From Myotis daubentonii (Eukaryota > Chordata > Mammalia > Chiroptera > Vespertilionidae), in the NCBI RefSeq assembly GCF_963259705.1, contig NC_081849.1, forward strand, positions 55,524,093 to 55,588,092: DNA of 64,000 nucleotides, read 5' to 3'. Numbering within the stretch: the stretch's first letter is position 1; every line of letters begins with the position of its first letter. The notes below the pieces were generated by a model. It was given only the letters and a program-made list of their open reading frames with translations, did no database searches and had not been told where the DNA came from. The position numbers and the translations under genes were made by a program. Below are positions 22,575 to 33,925 of the stretch, one piece after another.

Positions 22575-24844
22575 TGGCATTCTTATGAGCAGCTGACCTA
22601 CTATAAAGAGGTGACTCAAGAAGCTTCTGGAAGAGTGTTAATAGGTAAGGGCAACATGGTGAGGAACTCTTGGATAAAGGAAAACAGTCTATATCGGGTG
22701 GGAAAGAGTGAGAAGAGAGACCAGGCTCCTTCGCAGCAGGTTCAGAAAAAAGAGCCAAAGGGCTGACCTGAAGAGCCGAATGAGCCATGCAAAGAACGCA
22801 GGGGGCAGCCCAGAGTGAGGCGAGGTGCCCAGGCTGGAGGGGGCTATTTGGGGAAAGGATCTGTTCCCAGAGAAAAGTTGCCATTTATAACTGAGGGACT
22901 GTCATTTGTTGGCTCGAGCCCTCCAAGAAATCCTCCTCAGAAACATACGGCTTCAGAGATTTTCCTGGGATTGGCCAGCTGGTACTGTCCTCAAAACACG
23001 ATGGGGGGCAGTGGGAAAAGACCCTGAGCTTCCCTCTGGTAGTTCCGGACCGGCTGTTCTCAGTCTCAGGTATTTGACTTCAAGTAGAGAAACTCAAATG
23101 GATTTGGCTAAAGCATTTCAAGTTAGGTCACCTGAAAACAGGCACAATACTTGTTCACGACTCACCTTCCATAGAAACAGCTTTTCTGCACAAAGGGCCA
23201 ACTCTACAACCTAGAATTCTGGCACGCGTTTGGAGAGTGAGAGACTCAGGTATGAAGAATTCTGGGAAGTCATCAGAAGTGGACAAAATACAACTGGCTT
23301 CTTTTTCCCTCTTAGCCCTGCACAATGTGCATCTGTTTAATGGCCCACCCTGCAGTGGGATTTCTTTCATCTGTATTTACGAAACTGTTTACACAGATGC
23401 ACATACCACTGCGCTCTGACGAGGTCTCAAGTCTGTCGGGTGAGAAGGAAAGATCACTGGGAGCATTTGGTAACGAAAGCAAGAGAGGACTGCGCGATGG
23501 AAACCAAGGTAGAAACGATGCGGCTGAGTTTCGCATTGGAAAGAATGCTTTCATCTGAGCCCTTCACACCAACAGAGTTTGACTGAATGTGAGACTGAGT
23601 TGGTTTAAATAACCTAGAAAAAGCAGATCTGAGTATTCCCTTCTTTTCAGCGCGTTGCACATCTGCTGATATAGAGGATGACTTTGGCTGAGTTATTTTC
23701 CTAATGGTGTCAGAGCCAGTTAGTCCTGGCTTATTATTACATTTTCAGAAATTCTGTAAGTCAATTGTTAAAGACAGCCATTATGAAGAAAATTATGTGA
23801 ATTTATATTTTTTTAAAAATTACATTACAAAGGCTATTAATATTCAAACCTCATTACTCCCTAATTAATAGTGTTACTATTAATTTTGTTCTTGAGGTTA
23901 TGACTAGAGTATCTATATGGTAGAAATACTATAAAATGGAGTGCTACTGCGCCTCTCTTTCCAATTCTACAGTCAAGGTTGTCATATTGATAGCTTGCAG
24001 TCAACCATGGGGGGATATTTGTATCAAATGCCTACAGATCAGGTCTTTTGGGTTTTCTCCCATAAAGCCTGTTGTTCAATATTTACCAGCATACCACTGG
24101 CTCTATACAAGTACAAGGTAGAAGGGGAAGGCAAAATGAAGTACATAATCAACCTGTGTTTTAAGTTGTATTAAGACCTTTAAAAGTCTCCTAACGTTTT
24201 ATTCAAATGTAAATTTCCTCATCTCTAGGAGTCAGGAATAGTAGTTCCATGCTTGGTCCTTGCTTTCTCCTTTCTGAGTAATAATAATTTGACCTCTATC
24301 TCTTTAACTTTACATTCTCAGGGTCCAGGGTCGTATGTCTACTGGCATTAAATATTCATAACATGGGAAGTATGGAAAATGATTTAATCAAATAAGTTCT
24401 GCTCTGCAAAACTGTGTACAGCTACGCTATCCAAACTAAGGTAAAGAACCTAATTCCATAAGCCACCTACTAAAATTAGTCTCCTAACTTTATAGAACAA
24501 GTACACACATATGCTCATAAAAAAATGCCATGATCTGATTTAAAGTGTAAGTGAAGCAATTTAATTCAGGCAAAGCAAAGGGGAGGTGTTCAAATGTCAG
24601 TACATAGATTAATTTTCCATTTTAGCAACAAATTTAAATATTTATAAAAGGACTCTTTATAAGTGACCTTCTTCACAAATTATTTATAACTATAGAGAGG
24701 CAAGCTCTTTCTAAAAATATTTTGCCCAGATGCGCAAAATTAATATGTTCACCCTAAATCTACTATAGGTCTTAGGAATTGGTAACAGAGGCTCTTCCAT
24801 GAATACTAAAAACAATTTTGACAAAAACAGTATTTGCAATATAC

Positions 24845-25033
24845 CTGTGATCCATGGGGTATCTGCTGTCTTGCATGGACTGTGATGGAGGGAGGTGAGC
24901 TGGGAAGGCGTGGTCAGGTTTCGGAGTGTGAGTTGAGTTTGGAGATGCATGATGTAGTGGGGACACTGGAGTGCTGGATGGGGTCGGGGGGTTGGAGGGC
25001 CTCATTCCCACTTGTGGCTTCTGATCATAGGCA
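24845..25033 (-). CDS. ETV1: ETV1 coding exon (189 nt) with MAPK-site cluster
   Basis: On the minus strand: acceptor tgccttggatag, exon, donor GTATAT. It encodes AYDQKPQVGMRPSNPPTPSS, then TPVSPLHHASPNSTHTPKP, then DHAFPAHLPPSQSMQDSRYP and MDH plus part of Arg, human residues of about 122-185. PPTPSSTPVSP holds the Ser/Thr-Pro sites matching Thr139, Thr143 and Ser146, known MAPK targets that activate ETV1. Compared with the human sequence I recall, the C-terminal third differs at four positions (DR to DH, SIPDSS to SMQDSR). Phase 2 at both ends and 189 nt, so the exon is symmetric. Confidence 0.96.
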
Positions 25034-27616
25034 CTATCCAAGGCATAAGAGAAAAAATAGAGAATATTTGTTTCTTTGGAGAACTTTAAAAAAAATTCTA
25101 ACCTAAGGAAACAACAAAACATTTTAGGTGTAAGTCATAAAGGAGTTAGAATTTCATGTCTTTTGGTGTCTGTAATTCTAGAACATGTAATCTTCAAAAC
25201 TGGAACACACTTTAACAGAAAACAGAATAAGTAATAAATTGGTAACAGCATACATATAAAATGTATATGTTTTATATATATACAAACAACTTAATATGAG
25301 GAAAAGCACTATCTATGAAAGCAGTGGCATAATTTCCATCTATTCTTGATATGTCTCTTGGAGCAAGTTTCATAGATCTTTTCAACTTCATTAAATTACC
25401 CTGATATTATAATTCTTCTATATTACATTAGATTTCAGAACAAGAACATCAGTTTAATAAGATGGAGACCATACCTGGCTTGACTTTATTTGTGGTAGAA
25501 TTTTAAGAAGGCAATGCTTTGGCTTATTTTCATTTTTTATATAAAATAAATGATGCTTGCTATCAACTTCCTCATATGGGATAATAAAGATTAATGGAGC
25601 AAATTAAAATCTCTCTGATATATATAAACTTTCTTAGAGTATAAGAACAAAATGATGTTCTTAGGAATAACATTCTATTGTCATAATCTAAATTCTATAC
25701 AGTTGCAAAGGAATAAAATGAGTAAGCTTGTTTATGAATTTCAGTTGATTTTCCTATGTATGCCTTTCAAGGATGCGATCTAACTAATTTTTGTGATCTA
25801 AAAAATATTTTACTAAAAACAAATTTTACTTATATTTCCAAATTAAGAAGATATTTCCAGGTTAAAATACTGTATTTCCTTGTAACAAAAAGAATTCATC
25901 AATACATATTTTTATTTTAAAACAAAAACATTTCTTTTATCATTGATTTATTAAATAATTCATTCTGTTACTTCATCTATACAAAAGAATTACATCCAAA
26001 TGTAAAAATACTTTTCAGAAGCGAAGTTGTATATGCTGTTTAAGTCTGTACTTGCCTAAAAGTACAGCTAATGGTACTCACCATGTTCGGTTCTACTTGT
26101 TTTCTTTACCAATATTTCTAAATGAGAATCTACTTTTATAAAATCACCTAACTCTTTCCCATGTAAAAAGAAAAAATGATATATCCTTTGTTCTAGGATA
26201 TTACTTTTCCCCCCATGAAATGTTATATTTACAGTTTGTATATGGAAGGAAGTACCAGAATTTAATCCATAGATCCCTGTGGGAATTATTGGTCCCCAGG
26301 AAGAACCTCAAAATAGTCAGGCAATTCCTCTACTGTTGATTTATGGATATTAGATATACCATATTAAGCAGTGGTTATTTCATAGGCACACTTTTGATCA
26401 ATGCTGAAATTCAATGACAATTCTGTATCATTTGGGCTCATTAATTAAACATTCTTCAATATGTTAAATAATTATTCTGTGAATACATAACACTCTTGAA
26501 AAAATATAAACATGAGAAACACTATAAAATGAAACTCGGATCAATATTGTTTTATCTAAACTGAGTATGCTTTAATAGTTAGCTTCAACAGGACATCTTT
26601 TTTTATAACAGCTTTGTAGTTTTAATTGAACTGGTTCATAATTTCAGGCTCTGGTAACTCCTAGAAAAGCAGATATAAAAGACAAGTTTGAGTGTGCAAG
26701 CATAAATAGTAATAGAATATGTAAGCATTGGTCAGCTGCTGAGCGATTACACAAATCTAAGTTTCTTGAATCTTATATACCCTGGTATAGAGTATAAGTA
26801 GTAAACATATAAGAAAATGTAAGATCCACTTAGATCATAACGTATTATGAACTTGAATCAACCTAACTTATAAAACTGCAAATATTTATAATTATTTTTT
26901 AAGTTTCTAGCCTAACTCCTTTTAAGAACCAAGTTTCTACTATAATTGAGAGTAATAATACTCAATACACAGAGCCAACTTCTTCCTTATGCAATTAGAG
27001 GCCAATGTGAAAAGTAGCAGAATGCAATTTACTGTGAAGGGTTTTTAATGAACATGTATGTTATCAAATTTTCTAACAAATGAACAATGTACTTTTATTG
27101 CTCCACCCTTTATTATCATCAGAAGGAACAACTGGCTTTTTAATAGATAATAGCCTCTGCGAGGCCTTATAAAATTCTAACTTTATTACAATTGTCCATA
27201 AACACATCTTATAGATCATCTGCAAAGCCTGTCAGATAACTAATGTACTGCTGAGACATGCCAAATGTTTCTTTTTTTTCTATAAACTCTATCTAAAGTG
27301 CATAATGCACTCATTCTCATAAGAACTTTCAATAGCTTCTTAGGCCAAGTAAGACCCTCTTTTCCCACCCAGGATACATCACTGAGTAGGAAAAGCAACC
27401 AATAATGTGGATGAAAATTATTGCTTTAAAATTATTCTAAAAGTGTGTGACTGGATGGTAAATGGTTTTTTGGCGTTCTTCTAAACACATTACCTAATTA
27501 GCTTGTTATATGCTGACGAGATGACTCATAAAAGTTGACTTGAGATTTTATATTAGGTTCTGGACTTTTTGTTTTGATAAGAACCACCATCCTATATATA
27601 CACCTGATTGCTTTAC
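25034..27616. other. ETV1: ETV1 intron (2.6 kb)
   Basis: Strongly AT-rich with no transposon, microsatellite or exon that I can recognise. Confidence 0.65.
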
Positions 27617-27746
27617 CTGACATTGTACAGGCACTTTTCTCCATAGCTGAATTTAAAGGGGTGTTCTTGACTGCAGGCTGAGCCGAGTTCTGAACATGGA
27701 CTGTGGGGTTCTTTCTTGATTTTCAGTGGTAGGCCATGAAAAGCCA
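27617..27746 (-). CDS. ETV1: ETV1 coding exon (130 nt), end of the activation domain
   Basis: On the minus strand: acceptor ttttattttctag, exon, donor GTAAAG. It encodes (L)[19 protein letters not shown], then [18 protein letters not shown] and CLYNV, human residues of about 79-121. IKKEP is a SUMO-consensus motif. SP in EPHSPCSE matches Ser94, a known MAPK site. The Lys in SYGEK matches Lys116, reported as acetylated by p300. Differences from the human sequence I recall: SEISS to SELGS and QEQPF to QEHPF. The exon begins with the last two bases of a Leu codon (TG) and ends on AG of a Ser codon, consistent with both neighbours. Confidence 0.96.
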
Positions 27747-29256
27747 CTAGAAAATAAAACAAAACAAAAATACAAAAATGAAATGCAGTTAAGAATTAAG
27801 TGTATTAACCTGCTCTACTTCTCTTGGTTAAAATGTCACTAACATTACATATTAACTGCCCTAGAAAAGAAAAATCACATTTCATTAATTTCACCGAAGA
27901 AGATTCTGGAGAATCTCTGTATCCTCCTTTTCTGTTTATTGTCTAACAAAATTCATGCTTGGACTCTCCTCACTTTAAGGGAATCACTTGTAATTTGCTT
28001 AGCTGATATTAATTTAAAAAGCTCTGCTTTCAGAAAGTATGTTTTGAAAACAGTTCAGGAAGGTTTCCAAGGATTAAAACAGAAAAAAAAAATAGGAAGG
28101 AATTAACTGAAGACTGGAACATAAAAATACAAAAGAATTAACTGAAGACTGAAACATAATTTTAAGCATTATTGAAAGGAAAATAGCTCAAATCCATCAT
28201 TAGTAATGGTTTAGTAGAATGGCAACTATGAGAAAGAAAATTTAGGTACAGGTCCATTGGGGCGAAAATCTCCACATCTTTGAAGGGAATGCTCATCTGT
28301 AAAATAGAGATAAAGTGTCTGCCTATCTACTTACCAGAATTGTGAGGATGACATATGAAAGATATGTGACAGTTATTTGTCATTTGTAATCCACCATAAA
28401 ACAATTATTCACTATCATGTTTTCTCTTTCTTCATATGACAACATATGGCAATGCTTATATTCATTGTTTTATACAAATACAAAGATCACATAAAATATG
28501 AAGGCTAGCAGACATGTATATTTGAAGGAAACCATAGCTTTAAAAACAATTCTTAACACTACATATTTTTTATTCTTTTATATGAAATATTAAAATTACC
28601 TATGAGAGATCCTGTCAGACAACTGAAGTTTTATTATACGTGGAAAATTGGTAAAAAGAGAAAACATAGACATGAGAATGGAAAGGGCACCTGTTGCAGT
28701 GCTGGAAATATTTTATATCTTGCTCTGTATGGTGCTTATTTGATAATATACATCTGCAAAATTACAAAAATACATATCTCAACAAAAAGCTTAAAAATGT
28801 GAGGGGCATCAAGCAATGCTATACAAATGAAGCTGGCTTCCCGTTTCAGCAGACACCTGAGAATGTGCTTCAGTGCACAGGATAAATAATTCCTGATGAG
28901 GAAAGGGAGGAATGACAAGTTTGGGCACCATCAGGAGTGGTTGCTAGCATGACAGTAGCCTCCTATCAAAATGCCCCATAGTATCAAACCAGAAGCATCT
29001 TGGTGGTGATCATCCCACTGTCTGTCTTGAGCTCTAGGGCTTTCAGAAGCTTTCAGGCACCTCCTGAATTGACTTTAGAAGAAAGGATATAAGGATTCCC
29101 CGCTCGCTGTACCCCCCTCCCCGCCACCACCAAGTGCTATCAGAGGCGAGTTGATACATACACTCAGAATTCCAAATCGGGCCAACAATCTAATTACCCA
29201 GGTAACACACACACACAAAAACAAATAATGCAAAACAAAGATTTCCAGCCTTCATA

Positions 29257-29684
29257 TGATAGGTTGAATTGTATTCCCCTAAAAATTCATATACTGAAGT
29301 CCTAACCCTAGTACCTCACCTGTGCCCTTATTCAGTAGATAAATGAAGATGAGGTCATTAGGGTGAGATCTAATCCAATATGATCAATGTCCTTACAAAA
29401 AGGGGGAATTAGGGTACAGACACACTCACAGGAGGACATCATATGAAGATGAAGGCAGAGTTCAGGACTGATGCTTCTCCAAGCCAAGGAATGCCAAGAG
29501 ATTGCCAGCAAACCACCATGAGCTAGGAGAAAGGTCCAGAATAGGCTCTCTCACAGCACCCAGAACCCTGCCCACACCTCCACCTCAGACTTCTCGCCTC
29601 TAGAACTCTGAAACAATACACGTGTGTTGTTTAAGCCACCCAGTGGATGGTAGTTTGTTATGGCAGCCCTAGCAAACTAATCTA
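29257..29684 (+). mobile_element. MLT1-type solo LTR (ERVL-MaLR)
   Basis: Starts tgataggttgaattgtattc and continues with 'tactgaagtcctaaccctag', 'gatgaggtcattagggtgag' and 'tctaatccaatatgatcaat'. Ends 'tgttgtttaagccacccag' and 'agccctagcaaactaatcta'. About 428 bp, colinear with MLT1A-like LTRs as I remember them. No internal sequence is attached. Confidence 0.85.
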
Positions 29685-29693
29685 CCATTCCCA

Positions 29694-29755
29694 GGAATTC
29701 TGATTCACCGAGGCTGGGATATATATCAGGCTTCTGCATGTTATAAAATTTCTAG
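29694..29755 (-). mobile_element. MER5-like hAT fragment, weak
   Basis: A short stretch, ggaattctgattcaccgagg then 'caggcttctgcatgtta', resembles reverse-strand MER5A. Too short to be certain. Confidence 0.35.
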
Positions 29756-30239
29756 GCGACTGTCATAACTGGGTTAATTTCAAACCCGTTGTGATACTCG
29801 ACACCACCTGGATCCAGTGAGCGGCACTGAAATGGGTCCAGTACTTGAAAAGACTTAAACAAAAACAAAAACAATGTCTTCCTTTTCGGTAGATGCCAAC
29901 ACTCAAGAATTCTCACAGGTTCTCTACTTCCGGAACTTGAGGGTTTCCCTACCCTCTGGATAACACATTCAACGTGTGTGGGCCTCTTAATCATTGTGGG
30001 CTCTTGGAACTGTGATTCTATTTTTCTAATCGTAAGCCAAAGAAGTAATCCAATGAATCTGAGTTGGCTAGGATTTTTTCTTTTAATTGCTGCGTGTGAG
30101 AAAAACAAAGGGAAGCCACCCTAAAGAACTTCAACATTTTACACAAGGACCACACGCTGCTTTACTGTCCTCATGGTCACTTTCCTGCTCCCTGGAGAGT
30201 CCGTATCACAAAAGTGACCTATTTATTCTTAAATCAGGG

Positions 30240-30900
30240 TAGTATAGAGACTCCCACGAAAGGGGGCCGAGCTGAGTGTGTGTTGGGTATTTCATCACCG
30301 GCCTGAGAGCCGGAGCGTCTGCTAACAGGCAGTTTTCCAGCTCACTGGCACGGGCACAGGCAAAGCAGCATATTCATTTTGTGCAATTTGCTTTACCTTG
30401 CCACATGGAGTTGGTGCATGTAAAAGGCTGTTAAGTACTAAATTATTCCTTATCAAATCACCATCATCTGGAGTCATGATCAACACTAATTAAATTAACT
30501 TGCGCTGAACACGGCTCCAGCCTGCTGCCGAGGCTGCTAGACATTTCATTTTGCTTACTGTACCGTCCGTGCTGGGTCTGGAACACAGAGCTCCCGGCAT
30601 CTGCATTGTTTGCAGTCTTAATTAAAGTGAATCTTTCCTCCTTCAAGTGTATCAAATCAAGGGAGTTAACTCCTTCATTTCATTTACAAAGAAGTGACGG
30701 CTCAAAGGGATGTTCCATTACGTCTGGATCCCTGACTTCAGACTGTTCAGAGTCATTTCGGCAGCCTTCCTCAGGCATCCCTCAAACATGTTTCCAAGCA
30801 AACTCGAATGACCCACAACTCCTCTGGCCAGCGAGATCTTTACGAGAAAGAAGCAGAAAGAGCACTGGAGAGCTAGCTGCCTCTTGCATTTCCCTTTGAT
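30240..30900. promoter_or_regulatory. Candidate regulatory block with homeodomain sites and retained CpGs
   Basis: Repeat-free, with many CpGs compared with flanking DNA (for example ccggcctgagagccggagcg and gtaccgtccgtgc). Paired homeodomain-type motifs occur: actaattaaattaac near 30485 and cttaattaaagtg near 30617, with a CATCTG E-box near 30467. No open frame resembles a known protein. Likely an intragenic enhancer, but conservation is untested. Confidence 0.4.
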
Positions 30901-31493
30901 GGCTGCTGGACCTTTAAAACCACATCTTAAGGCTGACTAGTGATGACTGTGTTCTCCTCATGGTTAAATCTAAGAGCTCCAGAATACCAGGGCTTTAAAA
31001 AATGCACTTCCAAAATAAACTTAACCACTTCTTAATTCAAAACGTTTACTTGGGGTTATGGTATTCATCGCAAACTATTTGTTAAATCAGTAACTGTTTC
31101 GGTTTTAGATTTATGAACTATGAGGCATCATCTTGCTCCCATTTATTTCCGCTGACATTTTCGGATGGAGGCACAATCCTGTCCTCATCCCCCCGGAGCA
31201 GAGACATGCCCTGCGCTTTCCAAGCGCAACAGTGCTGTTATAGGACCACATCCTTGGTTGCGGGTAGACAGATATTAAATCACATTTAAACACCTAAAAA
31301 GACAGATGAAGATCATGTATTTTTAAATTTGCACATAGCAAAATAATTTCCTAAACAAACATGGCGCAAGAGCATTTTTTGTACCATTACCATTAGAATG
31401 AAAACAGACCATGTTTGTTATAGCTGACTGGTTCATGTTTAGCCCAAAGACTAAACAATGAAATCTATGAATCAAATTTTGGTTTATATTTCT

Positions 31494-31710
31494 TACTGTA
31501 TTTTTTTTTTTTTTTAGAGAGAGAGGAAGGGAGAGGGACAGAGAGAGAAACATCAATGATAGAGAAACATCATCGATTGGCTGCCTCCTACACGCCCCCT
31601 ACTGGGAATCGAACCTGCAACCTGGGCATGTGCCCTGACATAGAGTCAAACCCATGACCTCTTGGTTCCTGGGTCTATGCTCAACCACTAGGCAACACCG
31701 GCTCGGCTCA
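31494..31710 (-). mobile_element. tRNA-derived SINE (older VES relative)
   Basis: On the plus strand it begins with a T run (reversed A tail) and agagagagaggaagggagag, then ctactgggaatcgaacctgc, and ends in a diverged tRNA-like head. Flanking 12-bp direct repeat gtttatatttct at 31482-31493 and 31711-31722. The head differs from the VES copies at 33.2 and 39.7 kb, so it is an older copy or another subfamily. Confidence 0.75.
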
Positions 31711-32129
31711 GTTTATATTTCTATAGTGAAGTTGATGGATGTCTTGTAAATTTAAGAAAGATAGTATGTCTAACTATGGGTGTTGACTTAATGAATTGTG
31801 GTTGAGTTTGGAACTGTGATAGAAAGCAGTGGCTATGGGGCTTTAAAAGGAAAAAAAAACCCTCAAATTTACATAGTATTATAACATTTTCAATCATCTT
31901 TACCTATTGCATTTTATTCTCATCATTTAAAACAAGGATATTTATTTTCATCTCCCCATTTTGCAAATATCATTAAAGCATTAAGAAACTAAGCTTCATG
32001 TCAAACCAAAGACCTAGAACTTACAATAGGTTAAGAATTAAGAACTCTGAGCTTTTGGCTGCAACTCTTGAACCCTTAGCATATAATTCAAATAAACATC
32101 CTTATGATTTATTTCTTACATGAACACCA

Positions 32130-32290
32130 CTATAACATTATATCAGATGTTTCTTTATCCATCCTTTTCTTCATTAATCCATTCATTTGCTATGGCCCAG
32201 ATACTGTGCCAGGTACTAGAGAGGGCGGGCAGTGAATATGGAACTACAGAGAGAACACGTAAAGATACAGTCTTACCATCAAGAGCTCAC
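32130..32290 (-). mobile_element. L2-like LINE fragment, reverse orientation
   Basis: Contains attaatccattcatttgcta, then gatactgtgccaggtactag and gcagtgaatatggaactaca, then caagagctcacag. This is the order of the L2 3' region on the opposite strand. Ends are approximate. Confidence 0.55.
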
Positions 32291-33195
32291 AGAAGTTCAG
32301 AGTTTTACTTAGGTTTTTCAAAAAAGAGGTTTTCTCTAAAAAACATAGAGGCAAGTCTTCTTTAAGTTTGACTAATTTGTATGTATGAATGCATATTTCT
32401 GTATACATGGCCTTAATAATACATCCTTGGCACCTGTATCTAAATGCAAACAACTTTGCAGAGCATTTGTTCTTGCTTTTAGGCATTCTTCCTTCTTTCA
32501 ATTTGTCACTGTGACCAACACCATTTAAAATTTCACACCAGTCAGATTCCACTGAAGGGAATTTGTGGCTATCCAGCATCTACAGCCTCCCCTGGACTCC
32601 GGTACCTAAATGTCACAAGTGATGGTCCCCTTTTCCATGTGGACAGTGAACGTAAATACAATGATAAGTTGTCTTCAGGCTGACCTTTCGCTCTGCTTTC
32701 AACTCATCATAAAATTGAAATAGAGTAGCAATTTCTGTGAGGATAAAACAATTATCGAGGGATGAGAAACATACCACATTTTTAATTGCCTCTCTAAATA
32801 GAACCAGGTCTCTGAATCAAATCTGTAGGTTTTCTTTGTTTGTTTGTTTTTTTTAAATCAGATCTAGCTAGGAATACAGAACCTTGCTGGCAGTCTCCTG
32901 GTTTTGACATTGAGATGTCTGGTCTGCTTAAAAATTCTGTTTTAGAATAGTCTACTGTACAAGGTTCTAGAACAGAGGTTTGCAAATTACAGCTCAGGGC
33001 CAAATCCGGCTTCCCACCTCTCTTGGTAAATGAAGTTTTATTGGAACACTGCCCACCCATTTGTTTACGGATAGTCTTGGGGCGGCTCTTTGAGTATCAA
33101 TGGAGTACAGGCAGTCCTCGGGTTCTGTCGGATTCGACATACGTCATTTCATGGTTATGTCGCCATCTCCCTTTTATTTATTAAAAAAAAGTTCC

Positions 33196-33420
33196 GGCCC
33201 TAACCGGCTTGGCTCAGTGGATAGAGCGTCGGCCTGCGGACTGAAAGGTCTCAGGTTCGATTCCGGTCAAGGGCATGTACCTTGGTTGTGGGCACATCCC
33301 CGGTGGGGGGTGTGCAAGAGGCAGCTGATGGATCTTTCTCTCTCATTGATGTTTCTAACTCTCTATCCCTCTTCCCTCTTCTCTGTAAAAAATCAATAAA
33401 ATATCTAAAAAAAAAAAAAG
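33196..33420 (+). mobile_element. VES SINE, full length, tRNA-derived
   Basis: Starts ggccctaaccggcttggctc. The internal Pol III promoter is present: A box ggctcagtgg and B box ggttcgattcc. Ends with aaatcaataaaatatc and a poly-A tail. An 11-bp target duplication, aaaaaagttcc, lies at 33185-33195 and 33421-33431. Low divergence in the head suggests a younger copy. VES SINEs are typical of vesper bats. Confidence 0.93.
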
Positions 33421-33509
33421 AAAAAAGTTCCGTCATTTTGACGTACGTATATATGTGCTGTTTTTTATTATTTATTTACCACAAGTAAAGGTCAGGAATT
33501 GTTATCTTT

Positions 33510-33925
33510 CTTTTATTTTTTATTTTTTTATTTTTTTTTTTAGGTTTTATTTTTTTTTATTTTTTTTTATTTTTTTTTTTATTGCTTAAAGTATTACAAA
33601 GGGTATTACATATGTATCCATTTTATCCCCCCGCCCTAGACAGTCCCCTAGCCTCCCCTATCACCCAGTGTCTTATGTCCATTGGTTATGCTTATATGCA
33701 TGCATACAAGTCCTTTAGTTGATCTCTTACCCCCCTACCTCCTGCCCCCCAACCCTCCCCGGCCTTCCCGCTGCAGTTTAACAATCTGTTTGAGGCAGCT
33801 CTGCCTCTGTATCTATTATTGTTCAAAAGTTTATAATGGTCTCTATTGTCCATGAATGAGTGAGATCATGTGGTATTTTTCCTTTATTGACTGGCTTATT
33901 TCACTTAGCATAATGCTCTCCAGAA
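33510..33925 (-). mobile_element. LINE-1 3' end (bat type), antisense
   Basis: Begins with T-rich sequence, then attgcttaaagtattacaaa, 'ggttatgcttatatgcatgc' and atacaagtcctttagttgat, then 'gagatcatgtggtattttt' and 'cttatttcacttagcataat'. It is truncated at the 5' end and noncoding. The right border is approximate. It lies inside the MITE. Confidence 0.75.

Larger units (their letters stand above)
20028..24844. other. ETV1: ETV1 intron (4.8 kb)
   Basis: Contains a GAAA microsatellite, a solo LTR with an inserted hAT element and otherwise unremarkable AT-rich sequence (20028-21370 and 23700-24844). The part at 22580-23700 is richer in GC and CpG, without a repeat that I recognise. Confidence 0.7.

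Noticed and set aside
24772..25122. 116-codon frame on the minus strand
   Set aside because: Its central part is ETV1 exon 24845-25033. The ends are intron read-through past a good acceptor and donor, so it is annotated as the exon only.
33196..33270. Possible tRNA gene (clear A and B boxes)
   Set aside because: It is the tRNA-derived head of a VES SINE with a target duplication and SINE tail. It does not fold or end like a functional tRNA gene.
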